This document shows positions 16,827-24,661 of a stretch of DNA of 35,527 nt, piece after piece (within the stretch, counting starts at the first letter, position 1; the number at the start of each line of letters is the position of its first letter). The position numbers and the translations under genes are program-made. Source of the DNA: Paracoccus thiocyanatus (GTDB lineage: Bacteria > Pseudomonadota > Alphaproteobacteria > Rhodobacterales > Rhodobacteraceae); contig NZ_FTMK01000029.1 of assembly GCF_900156255.1 (NCBI RefSeq), forward strand, positions 1 through 35,527, written 5' to 3'. The notes beneath the pieces are model-generated. The model saw only the letters and a list, made by a program, of their open reading frames with translations. It did not search any database and had not been told where the DNA came from.

Positions 16827-17515
16827 GCTCTCTCCCTCAATGACCCTTGCCTCCTGCGCAGGTCGAAATGGTCCGGATGGGCGGCCGCAAAGGCCGGATG
16901 TGCCGCGCAGGCGCGCGCCACGGCGGAAATGCGGGGCAGGTGGCTGAAACCCACGCCCCAGCGGGTCGCATTGTAAAGCTGCGGGATCAAGGTGCAGTCG
17001 GCCATGGACGGCGCGTCATACTGGCAGAAGCGGCCGACGAAGCCGGGGTGATCCAGCATCGCCTCGATCGACAGCAATCCGCTTGCGATGTTGTCCTGGT
17101 TCCAGTCCGCACGCGCTTCGGCGCCTGCCAGCGCCTCGACCCGTGCCAGCACCGCAAGGTTCGAGACGGGGTGGATCTCGCAGGCGATGGCCAGCGCCAG
17201 TGCGCGGACATGGGCCCGCGCGGCAGGTGCGGATGGCAGCAAGGGCGGCTGCGGGCGCGTCTCGTCCAGATAGTCCAGGATCGCCAGCGATTGCGTCAGC
17301 ACCAGCCCGTCGATCTGTAGCGCGGGCACCAGACCCTGCGGGTTCACCGCCAGATGCCGGGGATGCCGCTGGTCGCCGGCCACCAGATCGACCGACACCC
17401 GGTCGAAGGCGATCCCCTTGAGATTCAGCGCGATCCGCACCCGGTAAGAGGCCGAGGACCGCCAATAGTCGTGCAGGACCGGCTTCGCCTTGGGCTGGGC
17501 AGCCATCGGCGTCAT
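16823..17515 (-). CDS. maiA: Maleylacetoacetate isomerase (zeta-class GST)
   Basis: Glutathione-dependent enzyme of 230 residues that isomerises maleylacetoacetate to fumarylacetoacetate, the second step after ring cleavage of homogentisate. The N-terminal thioredoxin-like domain carries SSASYRVRIALNLKGI (about 20-35), the zeta-class signature; the cysteine of the animal SSCS motif is alanine here. NPQGLVPAL and LTQSLAILDYLDE follow as in the family, and the C-terminal helical domain has EIHPVSNLAVL. It lies between fahA and dctP with 4-nt overlaps on both sides. The pairing with fahA makes the specific call much safer than the fold alone would. Confidence 0.9.
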   Translation of the reverse strand: MTPMAAQPKAKPVLHDYWRSSASYRVRIALNLKGIAFDRVSVDLVAGDQRHPRHLAVNPQGLVPALQIDGLVLTQSLAILDYLDETRPQPPLLPSAPAARAHVRALALAIACEIHPVSNLAVLARVEALAGAEARADWNQDNIASGLLSIEAMLDHPGFVGRFCQYDAPSMADCTLIPQLYNATRWGVGFSHLPRISAVARACAAHPAFAAAHPDHFDLRRRQGSLRERA

Positions 17516-18723
17516 TCCTGCGCCGGGATGATCTTGCCGGTGCAGGGACCAAAGCCGATGCGATAGCCGTCCCCCTGGGCATATCCGTATAGGCCGATCT
17601 CGTCGCCGTCCTCGATGAAGGTGCGTTGTTCGGCGCCGACCTGAACCGGCGTCTTGCCGCCCTGCGTCATTTCAAGCAGCGCGCCGGTCTGGTCAAGCGC
17701 CGGGCCCGAAATGGTGCCGGTCCCCAGCAGGTCGCCCACCCGCATCGGACAGCCGGAAACCGCGTGATGCGCGAGTTGCTGCGCCGAGGAATAATACATG
17801 ACGTTGTAGTTCGTCTGCGCCATGCGCTGGCCGTTCATGGTCCAGCCAAGCGTCAGATCATAGAAACCGGGCCGTTTTTCCTGAAGATAGGGCAGCAGCG
17901 GGTTCAGGCGTTCCGCGCCTTCGCAGCGGAACGGCTCCAGCGCCGCCTGCGTCACGATCCAGGGGCTGATCGTGGTGCCAAGCGCCTTGGACTGGAAAGG
18001 ACCAAGCGGCTGGTATTCCCAGGCCTGGATGTCGCGCGCCGACCAGTCGTTCAGCAGCACATAGCCGAAGATCATGTCCTCGGCCTGGTCCACGCCGATG
18101 CGCTGTCCCATCCGGCTGCCGGCGCCGACGATGGCGCCCAGTTCCATTTCCAGGTCCAGGCGGCGGCAGGCGGTCCACAGGGGCCCGTCTTCGCCCTTGA
18201 CCTGACCCATCGGCCTGCGGATCGGCGTGCCGGATACCACCACCGAGGACGCCCGGCCGTTATAGCCGATGGGCATATGCGTCCATTGCGCGGGCAGCGC
18301 GTTTTCCGGCCCCCGGAACAGCACGCCCACGTTGAAGGCGTGGTTCCGGGACGCATAGAAATCGGTGAACTCGGCCACCCGGATCGGCAGGTGCAGGGTT
18401 GCATCGGCCATCGGCACCAGCGGCAGGCTGCGGTCGCCGTCCTCGGCAAGCAAGGTGGTAAGCCGGGTCCGCATGTTGTCCCAGGCGCCGCGCCCCTGGT
18501 CGATGAAGTCGTTCAGCACCGGCCGCCCGAACGCACCCCCGGCGTCGACCAGCCCGCGCGCCTCGCATTCCGCCAGATCCAGGATCATGTCCCCGATCGC
18601 GACCCCGCAGCGCGGCGCCTGTCCGCCCACCGAGAACACGCCATAAGGCAGGTTCTGGATCGGAAAGTCGCAATCGGCTTCATTTGCGGCAGCGACCCAG
18701 CTGCGCAGGGGTTGATCGACCAT
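17512..18723 (-). CDS. fahA: Fumarylacetoacetase
   Basis: Hydrolase of 403 residues that splits fumarylacetoacetate into fumarate and acetoacetate, the last step of tyrosine/homogentisate breakdown. All key residues of the animal enzyme are found at a constant offset of about 5-7: Asp121 and His128 (DFYASRNHAFNVG), Glu192 and Glu194 (DLEMEL), Asp226, Arg230 and Gln233 (NDWSARDIQ), and Lys246. PVGYHGRASSVVVSG of the family appears as PIGYNGRASSVVVSG. The start at 18723 has GAAGAGG ahead; the frame stays open far upstream but without family resemblance. It is the first gene of the fahA-maiA-dctPQM unit, downstream of a pair of operator-like repeats. Confidence 0.95.
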   Translation of the reverse strand: MVDQPLRSWVAAANEADCDFPIQNLPYGVFSVGGQAPRCGVAIGDMILDLAECEARGLVDAGGAFGRPVLNDFIDQGRGAWDNMRTRLTTLLAEDGDRSLPLVPMADATLHLPIRVAEFTDFYASRNHAFNVGVLFRGPENALPAQWTHMPIGYNGRASSVVVSGTPIRRPMGQVKGEDGPLWTACRRLDLEMELGAIVGAGSRMGQRIGVDQAEDMIFGYVLLNDWSARDIQAWEYQPLGPFQSKALGTTISPWIVTQAALEPFRCEGAERLNPLLPYLQEKRPGFYDLTLGWTMNGQRMAQTNYNVMYYSSAQQLAHHAVSGCPMRVGDLLGTGTISGPALDQTGALLEMTQGGKTPVQVGAEQRTFIEDGDEIGLYGYAQGDGYRIGFGPCTGKIIPAQE

Positions 18724-18772
18724 CAGGTGCCTCTTCAGTCTGTTTTCCTGCTGTTTCCGGGCGACCCGGAAA

Positions 18773-18814
18773 GTTGCATTTGAAACCAGTAGCAGGATTT
18801 GTTTCAGATGCAAT
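18773..18814. promoter_or_regulatory. Two operator-like sites upstream of fahA
   Basis: Two 14-bp elements, GTTGCATTTGAAAC (18773-18786) and GTTTCAGATGCAAT (18801-18814), match the perfect palindrome GTTGCATATGCAAC beside hmgA at 12 and 11 of 14 positions. They are also mirror images of each other: 12 of 13 bases pair between 18774-18786 and 18801-18813. They lie 50-90 nt upstream of the fahA start, where a promoter is expected. A MarR-type regulator, probably the product of 20543-20971, is the likely ligand. Confidence 0.6.
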
Positions 18815-19024
18815 AAGATTCTTGGACTGAGGAAAACGCCGTGGCAGACGGCCGGACAACCAGCGAAACGCCGCGATCGCCGGGCGGGTTTGGGGGGACA
18901 GGGCAGCCCAGGTGTCAGGCAGGACGATTCGCGGCGACGGAAGCGGAGGGCCGGCGCATCGCGACAGGGTGCTATTGCGCCCCGCCGGCGAAGGCCATGG
19001 CGGGGGCGGATGCTGGCCAGATGG
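18815..19024. other. Intergenic stretch between hmgA and fahA units
   Basis: No gene is supported here. Together with the operator sites on one side and the hmgA hairpin on the other it makes a gap of 338 nt (18724-19061). The sequence is GC-rich, with open frames only by chance. The presence of both a hairpin and operators argues that fahA has its own promoter and is not just read through from hmgA. Confidence 0.4.
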
Positions 19025-19057
19025 CGGCAGCGGTGCGGGATGGCCGCACCGCTGCCG
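19025..19057 (-). terminator. Perfect 14-bp hairpin just after hmgA
   Basis: CGGCAGCGGTGCGG (19025-19038) and CCGCACCGCTGCCG (19044-19057) pair perfectly around a 5-nt loop, starting 4 nt after the hmgA stop codon. No T-run follows, so termination may need another factor. It would separate hmgA from the fahA operon. Confidence 0.6.
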
Positions 19058-19061
19058 GGGT

Positions 19062-20423
19062 TCACTTCACGCCCGGCGTTCCGTCGAACTTCTTGGTAAG
19101 CTGGTTCCAGACTTCGACATATTCCTCTTGCATGGGCGCTTCCCTGGCGGCGAACTGGGTCAGATGCTGGGGAAAGCGGGTCTCGAACATGAAGGACATG
19201 GTGTTGTCCAGCTTTTCCGGCTTCAGTTCCGCGTTGCTCGCGCCTTCGAACGCGTCGCGGTCGGGACCGTGGGGCAGCATGCAATTGTGCAGGCTGATGC
19301 CGCCGGGCGCAAAGCCCTGCGGCTTGGCGTCATACTGGCCATAGATATTGCCCATCAGTTCGGACATGATGTTCTTGTGATACCAGGGCGGACGGAAGCT
19401 GTGCTCAGCGACCATCCAGCGCTCGCGGAACAGCACGAAGTCGATATTGGCGGTGCCTTCCTGCCCGGACGGCGCGGTCAGCACGGTAAAGATCGACGGG
19501 TCGGGATGGTCGAACAGGATCGCGCCCACCGGCGAATAGGTCCGCAGGTCGTATTTATAGGCGCAGTAGTTGCCGTGCCAGGCCACCACGTCCAGCGGGC
19601 TGTGGTCGATGAAGCTTTCGTGGAACTGGCCGCACCATTTGATGACCACGCGCGACCGGGTCTCGCGGTCCTCGAAGGCCGCGACGGGGCATTTGAAGTC
19701 GCGCGGGTTCGCCAGGCAGTTGGCGCCGATGGGTCCGCGGCCCGGCAGGTCGAACTTCTGGCCGTAATTTTCGCAGACGAAGCCGCGGGCCGGGCCCTCC
19801 AGCACCTCGACCCGGTAAACGAGCCCGCGCGGGATGATGGCGATCTCCTTCGGCTCCAGGTCGATGACGCCCAGTTCGGTGCAAAAGCGCAGCCGGCCTT
19901 CCTGCGGCACGACCAGCAGTTCGCTGTCGGCGGAAAAGAAGTATTCGTCCTGCATCGACCGCGTGACCAGATAGACATGCGACGCCATGCCGACCTGGAT
20001 GTTCACATCGCCGGCTGTGGTGATGGTGCGCATCCCGGTGATCCAGGTCAGGTCCTGATCCGGCACGGGAATCGGATCCCAGCGGTATTGGCCCAGGCTG
20101 ACGATGCCGTCGTCGATATTGGGCGCGGTCTTCCAATAGGGCACGTCGATCGGGCTGAAACGTCCGGTGTGATGGACCGATGGGCGGATGCGATAGCACC
20201 AGGTCCGCTCGTTCTGGCCGCGCGGGGCGGTAAAGGCCGTGCCCGACAACTGCTCGGCATAAAGGCCATAATTGCATTTCTGCGGGCTGTTCTGGCCCTG
20301 GGGCAGGGCGCCGGGCAGCGCCTCGGTTTCGAAGTCGTTGCCAAAGCCGGGCATGTAGCCTTCATGCGTGCCGGTCGTGCCCGTGGCGCGGATCATGCCG
20401 CGCGGCAGGTCGTGGGTGGTCAT
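19062..20423 (-). CDS. hmgA: Homogentisate 1,2-dioxygenase
   Basis: Iron-dependent ring-cleaving enzyme of 453 residues that opens homogentisate to maleylacetoacetate. The three iron ligands of the human enzyme (His335, Glu341, His371) are found at an exact offset of 14: His349 (PPWYHKN), Glu355 (MSELMG) and His385 (LPHGPD). Other family blocks are [16 protein letters not shown] near residue 26, [17 protein letters not shown] and [12 protein letters not shown]. The start at 20423 has a strong AGGAGG site; an upstream in-frame ATG would start inside the operator region. It is transcribed alone, with a hairpin behind it, and divergent from a MarR-type regulator. Confidence 0.97.
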   Translation of the reverse strand: MTTHDLPRGMIRATGTTGTHEGYMPGFGNDFETEALPGALPQGQNSPQKCNYGLYAEQLSGTAFTAPRGQNERTWCYRIRPSVHHTGRFSPIDVPYWKTAPNIDDGIVSLGQYRWDPIPVPDQDLTWITGMRTITTAGDVNIQVGMASHVYLVTRSMQDEYFFSADSELLVVPQEGRLRFCTELGVIDLEPKEIAIIPRGLVYRVEVLEGPARGFVCENYGQKFDLPGRGPIGANCLANPRDFKCPVAAFEDRETRSRVVIKWCGQFHESFIDHSPLDVVAWHGNYCAYKYDLRTYSPVGAILFDHPDPSIFTVLTAPSGQEGTANIDFVLFRERWMVAEHSFRPPWYHKNIMSELMGNIYGQYDAKPQGFAPGGISLHNCMLPHGPDRDAFEGASNAELKPEKLDNTMSFMFETRFPQHLTQFAAREAPMQEEYVEVWNQLTKKFDGTPGVK

Positions 20424-20444
20424 TCGGGTTCCTCCTGCATATTC

Positions 20445-20507
20445 GTTGACGTTGCAACGATATTGGCCCCGCCGCCCCGTTCTTGTCAAGCCTGTTGCAT
20501 ATGCAAC
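20445..20507. promoter_or_regulatory. Operator pair between hmgA and marR gene
   Basis: The perfect 14-bp palindrome GTTGCATATGCAAC lies at 20494-20507. A second site, GTTGACGTTGCAAC (20445-20458), keeps both arms GTTG...GCAAC and matches 10 of 14 positions; its core CGTTGCAACG (20450-20459) is itself a perfect 10-bp palindrome. Centres are 49 bp apart in the 119-nt gap between divergent hmgA and the MarR-family gene. Binding here would control both genes. Confidence 0.7.
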
Positions 20508-20542
20508 GGATATGGGGTGGTCTGCCTGGAAAGGAGGCTACG

Positions 20543-20971
20543 ATGACATTCCAACTGGACCAGTTCCTGCCCTATCGGCTTTCGGTCGCCGCCGCCGAGG
20601 TCAGCCGGCGCTTTGCCGCCCGTTATGCCGCCATTGCCGGCCTTAGCGTCCCGGAATGGCGCGTGATGGCGCATCTTAGCCATTCCGGCGCGGTCAGCGT
20701 GCGCGACATCACGCGGCAGGTGAACCTGGACAAGTCCGTGGTCAGCCGCGCTGCAAGCCGCCTGCAAGAGGCCGGCCATGTCGTCAAGTCGGGGCATGAC
20801 GGCGACCGGCGGCTGATCGCGCTGGAGTTGACGCCGCAGGGCGAGGCGCTGATGAAGCGGCTTTCCGCTGTTGCCGACGAATTCCAGAATGAGCTGCGCA
20901 CCCTGCTGGGCAACGACATCGCGGGTTTCGAACGCGGCCTGGCGCGGATCCTGGCCCAAGGGGACGACTGA
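20543..20971 (+). CDS. MarR-family regulator of homogentisate genes
   Basis: Transcriptional regulator of 142 residues with a winged helix-turn-helix. EWRVMAHLSHSGAVSVRDITRQ leads into the recognition helix around LDKSVVSRAASRL, and GDRRLIALELTPQG is the wing. The start at 20543 has a strong AAAGGAGG site. It is divergent from hmgA, with operator-like palindromes between the two genes and further copies upstream of fahA. It most likely represses the pathway until homogentisate or a related aromatic acid binds. This role is inferred from position and sites, not from a known ligand. It is a paralogue of the broken gene at 13454-13927. Confidence 0.88.
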   Translation: MTFQLDQFLPYRLSVAAAEVSRRFAARYAAIAGLSVPEWRVMAHLSHSGAVSVRDITRQVNLDKSVVSRAASRLQEAGHVVKSGHDGDRRLIALELTPQGEALMKRLSAVADEFQNELRTLLGNDIAGFERGLARILAQGDD

Positions 20972-21046
20972 CCGAAGCCGCGGCCCCCTTGCGCCCTGGG
21001 TCACCGAATCTGAAAGGCCGCGCGATGTTGCGGAAATCCCCGCCGC

Positions 21047-21775
21047 TCAGTGCATGATCGCCGCCAGCAGGTCGTTGGACTTGCTTATCCCCAGCTTCTG
21101 ATAGGCCCGCTGGCGATAGGTCAGGACGGTGCTTACACCCAGGGCCAATTCTTCGCCGATCGCGCGAGCCGTTTGCCCAGCGATAGTGCGGGCGCAGATT
21201 TCCCGTTCGCGCGCCGTCAGGACCGGATAGGCCTGCGCCAGCCGGTCCTGCACCTCTGCCAGCAAGGGGGCGGGCGACTGGGCAAGGCGGGTCAGGCCGG
21301 TCATCGCCAGTTGGGCCAGCGCGCCTAGTTGCGCCATATCCGGTTCAGCGGCATCGCGGCGCTGATAAAAGGTCACGACCAGCGCGTGATCCGCCCTGCA
21401 CCAGCCAAAGCAGATCTTTTCGGCAAATCGCGGACGGTCAAAGCAAAGGCTGCGATAGGCGCCCAGGCTGATGGCCTGGGCCGGGATCCGGCACGCGAAG
21501 CCGTTGCCGGGGCGGGTGGCCCGGCGCGCTTGCGCAACCGGATCGCTGTGGTGAAAGCGGCGGGCATAGGCGCGGGCACGTTCGGCCACGTCCCCAAGAC
21601 GGCTGGCAGAGGCCAGTATCCGCGGCACATCGTCGCCGACGCGATAGGCGAACAATTCCTCGATGCCGGCGGTGCTGTTCGCGATCTCCAGAAGCCGGGT
21701 CGCGAAGAGCTGATTGTCACGGGCCCCCAGAAGGTCCGCCGCCGCGTCCGGGTCGAAAAGCCCGCAGTTCTGCAT
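21047..21775 (-). CDS. LuxR-type transcriptional regulator (module 1)
   Basis: Regulator of 242 residues. The C-terminus (about 184-242) is a LuxR/GerE helix-turn-helix: LTAREREICARTIAGQTARA, then a helix ending VLTYRQRAYQKLGI. The N-terminal 170 residues are not a known sensor I can name, but they share a pattern with the second LuxR-type protein at 24662-25375 (ARAYARRFHHSDPV against AREYLDGWFRKDPL; CFDRPRFAEKI against FFDLPKLAGKL). No receiver aspartate is evident, so it is not a normal two-component regulator. ATG at 21775 has AGGGGA ahead. It is divergent from the MBL-fold/monooxygenase operon and is the probable regulator of it. The ligand is unknown. Confidence 0.85.
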   Translation of the reverse strand: MQNCGLFDPDAAADLLGARDNQLFATRLLEIANSTAGIEELFAYRVGDDVPRILASASRLGDVAERARAYARRFHHSDPVAQARRATRPGNGFACRIPAQAISLGAYRSLCFDRPRFAEKICFGWCRADHALVVTFYQRRDAAEPDMAQLGALAQLAMTGLTRLAQSPAPLLAEVQDRLAQAYPVLTAREREICARTIAGQTARAIGEELALGVSTVLTYRQRAYQKLGISKSNDLLAAIMH

Positions 21776-21891
21776 CTTGCCGGTCCCCTGTTCGCGCCAC
21801 GCGGCGGTCTGTCGATAGACATAATGACATACAGGCCGGATTCGTTTCAATAGAAATGGCTTTGACAGCAGCAAAGCATGGAAGCGAGAAC
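21776..21891. promoter_or_regulatory. Divergent promoter region of module 1
   Basis: The 116-nt gap between the LuxR-type gene and the MBL-fold gene. It holds a near-palindrome GTCTGTCGATAGAC (21807-21820, one mismatched pair), and TGTC and GACA arms 12 nt apart (21810-21829). TGTC...GACA dyads also occur in the equivalent gap of module 2 (25452-25502). They are candidate binding sites for the LuxR-type proteins. Confidence 0.35.
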
Positions 21892-22851
21892 ATGACCAAG
21901 CCCTTCGCCTCTTCGACCGATACCGAAACCAAGACCGATACATTGGAAATCCTGGGCAAGGGCGTCTATGCCCTGACCGCCGAGGGCGATCCCAATGTCG
22001 GTGCCATCGAAGGCGAGGACTTCGTCGTCGCCATCGAATCCCGCGCCACCCCGGCGGCGTCGCGCGACTGGCTGAGGATCCTGCGCGAACAGACCGACAA
22101 GCCGGTCCGTTACCTGGTGCTGACGCATTACCATGCGGTCCGCGTCCTGGGCGCCAGCGCCTTTGACGCCGGCGACATCATCATGTCGGACGCCTCGCGC
22201 GAGCTGGTGGCCGAGCGCGGCGAGCAGGATTGGAAAAGCGAATTCGGCCGCATGCCGCGCCTGGCGAAGAATGCCGAGGAAGTGCCCGGCCTGACCTGGC
22301 CGACCATCACCTTTGCCACCGAACACGATATCGACCTGGGCGGCGATCGCGGCAAGCTGGAACTGCGCTTCCTTGGCCGGGGACACACCGGAGGCGACAT
22401 CGCGGTCTGGCACGACAAGACCCGGACCCTTTTTGCCGGGGACCTGGTCGAGGCCAAGGCGGCGCTTTACACCGGCGATGCCTATCATTTCGACTGGGCC
22501 GGCAGGACGCTGGACAACGTCAAGGCCTATCGGGCCGAGAACCTGATCGGCGGGCGCGGGGCGGTGGCGCGCGGCGTGGCGCAAACCGATGCGGCGGTCG
22601 AGCAGACCCGCAAGTTCTTGAACGGCATGATCGAGAATGTCGGCCGCGCGCACAAGGCCGGCGGTTCGCTTCGCGAAGCCTTCGAGGCGACGCGCGATGC
22701 CCTGGCGCCCGAGTTCGGATCCTGGCCGATCTTCGAGCATTGCCTGCCGTTCGACGTCCAGCGTCTTTGGGACGAATATGACGGGATCGAACATCCCCGC
22801 ATCTGGACTGCCGAGCGCGACCGCGAGGTCTGGGACAAGCTTCAGAACTGA
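21892..22851 (+). CDS. Metallo-beta-lactamase-fold hydrolase with altered metal motif
   Basis: Protein of 319 residues with the MBL fold. Histidines 79 and 81 (LTHYHAVRVLGA), His165 (GRGHTGGD) and Asp184 (FAGDLVE) mark metal-binding positions, but the usual HxHxDH is HYHAVR, so the Asp and His of the second zinc site are Val and Arg. It may bind a single metal or a different substrate. The reaction is unknown; a lactone or thioester formed in aromatic breakdown is possible. ATG 21892 was chosen because GGAAGCGAG lies ahead of it; an ATG 36 nt upstream lacks a ribosome site. It is followed after 21 nt by a flavin monooxygenase gene, so the two work together. Confidence 0.8.
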   Translation: MTKPFASSTDTETKTDTLEILGKGVYALTAEGDPNVGAIEGEDFVVAIESRATPAASRDWLRILREQTDKPVRYLVLTHYHAVRVLGASAFDAGDIIMSDASRELVAERGEQDWKSEFGRMPRLAKNAEEVPGLTWPTITFATEHDIDLGGDRGKLELRFLGRGHTGGDIAVWHDKTRTLFAGDLVEAKAALYTGDAYHFDWAGRTLDNVKAYRAENLIGGRGAVARGVAQTDAAVEQTRKFLNGMIENVGRAHKAGGSLREAFEATRDALAPEFGSWPIFEHCLPFDVQRLWDEYDGIEHPRIWTAERDREVWDKLQN

Positions 22852-22872
22852 TCCGGGGTGGGGGAGGACGAC

Positions 22873-24459
22873 ATGGCAAATGTTGCGGGCATTCCCGTCT
22901 ACAAGGAGATGGGCGCGACGCCTGGACCTGGCAGCGCGCTGGACCGGGTGCGGGTGGCGATCGTCGGTGCGGGTCCGGTGGGCCTGGCGCTGGCGCTGGA
23001 TCTGGGCCGGCGCGGGCATCCGGTGACGGTGTTGAACCGGCTGGACTTCGTGGCCCATTGCTCCAAGGCGATCTGCTTTTCCAAGCGTTCGCTGGACATT
23101 CTGGACCGGCTCGGCATCGGCGACGCGGTCGTCGAGAAGGGCGTGACATGGAATGTCGGCAAGGTCTTCCGTGGTGCGGGCGAAGATCCGGTCTATCGCT
23201 TCGACATGCTGCCGGTAAAGGACCAGAAACGTCCCGGATTCGTGAATGTCCAGCAGTACTATATCGAGGAATATCTGCTGGACGGCTGCCGCGCCCTGCC
23301 CAATGTCGATATCCGCTGGGGACACGCGGTGGACGCGGTCACGCCGCAGGGTGACGGCGTGGAACTGGCCGTCACGGCCGAAGGTGGCGGCTACAGGCTT
23401 CAGGCCGAATGGGTCGTTGCCTGCGATGGCGCGCGCTCGACCGTCCGCGACAGGCTGGGCCTCGACTTCGAAGGACGGGTGTTCGAGGATAACTTCCTGA
23501 TCGCCGATATCCGCATGAAGCACGAGATGCCGGCCGAGCGCTGGTTCTGGTTCGATCCTCCGTTCAACCCCGGCCGGTCCGCGCTGATGCACAAGCAGCC
23601 TGACGATGTCTGGCGCCTGGACTTCCAGCTTGGCTGGAACATCGACCGCGAGGTCGCGACCCGCCCCGAAAACGTCGAGACCTTTATCCGGGCGATGCTG
23701 GGCGAAGGGATCGAGTTCGAGCGCGAGTGGTATTCTGTCTATACGTTCCAATGCCGGCGCATGGCGCGCTTTGTGCATGGCCGCGTCGTCTTTGCCGGGG
23801 ACGCGGCGCATCTGGTTTCACCTTTTGGCGCCCGCGGGTGCAATGGCGGGTTTGCCGATGCCGACAACCTGGGCTGGAAGCTTGATCTGGTGCTGAACGG
23901 AAACGCGGATGAAAGCCTGATCGAGACATATAATCACGAAGCCGTCGCGACCGCGGACGAAAACATCCTGAACTCGACCCGCTCGACCGATTTCCTGACG
24001 CCCAAGTCGTCGGCAAGCCAGGCGCTGCGCGACGCGGTGCTGGAACTTGCCAAGGATCACGCCTTCGCGCGGCCTTTCGTCAATTCGGGACGGTTGTCGA
24101 CCGCTGTCGCCTATGCCGACAGCCCGCTCTCCACGCCCGATGAGGATGCGTGGGACGGCGGCGTGGCGCCGGGGATGCCGGTGCTGGACGCCCCCTTTGG
24201 CAATGGCTGGCTGCTGGACGAGCTGGGGGACGGCTTCGTGCTGCTTGCCTGCGGCGAAACGCATGACCCGTTGCCGGATATGCGGCTGGTCGCGCTGGAG
24301 CCCGGCAGCCTGGCCGCGCAGCGCCTGGGACTGACGGCCGGGGCGGCGGTCCTGGTTCGTCCCGATCAATATGTCGCCGCGCGGTGGCGGCGGCCGACGC
24401 CCGCTGCAATCAGCGCCGCCCTGCGACGTGCCAAGGGAGAGATCCAATGCCAGCACTGA
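22873..24459 (+). CDS. FAD-dependent aromatic monooxygenase (module 1)
   Basis: Class A flavoprotein monooxygenase of 528 residues (PHBH/MhpA family), which hydroxylates a phenolic ring with NAD(P)H and oxygen. The FAD-binding motif is GAGPVG (32-37), the DG motif VACDGARSTVRDRLG is near 182-196, and the GD motif VVFAGDAAHLVSPFGARG is near 305-322. The C-terminal part, ending near YVAARW, is the thioredoxin-like domain common in this family. GGGGAGGA precedes ATG 22873; a GTG five codons earlier is an alternative. It overlaps the DUF2783-like gene by 13 nt. The substrate is unknown. A neighbouring homogentisate pathway makes a hydroxyphenylacetate or hydroxybenzoate plausible. Confidence 0.88.
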   Translation: MANVAGIPVYKEMGATPGPGSALDRVRVAIVGAGPVGLALALDLGRRGHPVTVLNRLDFVAHCSKAICFSKRSLDILDRLGIGDAVVEKGVTWNVGKVFRGAGEDPVYRFDMLPVKDQKRPGFVNVQQYYIEEYLLDGCRALPNVDIRWGHAVDAVTPQGDGVELAVTAEGGGYRLQAEWVVACDGARSTVRDRLGLDFEGRVFEDNFLIADIRMKHEMPAERWFWFDPPFNPGRSALMHKQPDDVWRLDFQLGWNIDREVATRPENVETFIRAMLGEGIEFEREWYSVYTFQCRRMARFVHGRVVFAGDAAHLVSPFGARGCNGGFADADNLGWKLDLVLNGNADESLIETYNHEAVATADENILNSTRSTDFLTPKSSASQALRDAVLELAKDHAFARPFVNSGRLSTAVAYADSPLSTPDEDAWDGGVAPGMPVLDAPFGNGWLLDELGDGFVLLACGETHDPLPDMRLVALEPGSLAAQRLGLTAGAAVLVRPDQYVAARWRRPTPAAISAALRRAKGEIQCQH

Positions 24460-24638
24460 CCCTGACGCCCAATCTTGGCGGGCATGACGACCTTTACGAG
24501 GCGCTGGTCCGTCTGCACGACGGGCTTAGCGACGAACAAAGTCTAAGGCTGTGGTCGCGGCTGGCGCTGATCCTGATGAATCATATCGGCGATCGCGACG
24601 TCCTGTTCGCCGCCATGGAGGCGGCGCGGCGAAGCTGA
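24447..24638 (+). CDS. Small DUF2783-like protein (module 1)
   Basis: Very small protein of 63 residues, MPALTLTPNLGGHDDLYEAL at its start, mostly helical by composition, without signal peptide or cysteine. It resembles the DUF2783 family, tiny proteins of unknown function that occur next to flavin monooxygenases. Its ATG lies 13 nt inside the end of the monooxygenase gene, so the two are translated together. A role as a subunit, stabiliser or chaperone of the monooxygenase is an inference from this tight linkage. A counterpart occurs at 27180-27353 beside the second monooxygenase. Confidence 0.75.
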   Translation: MPALTLTPNLGGHDDLYEALVRLHDGLSDEQSLRLWSRLALILMNHIGDRDVLFAAMEAARRS

Positions 24639-24661
24639 AGAACAGGGGGCGCGGGCATGTC

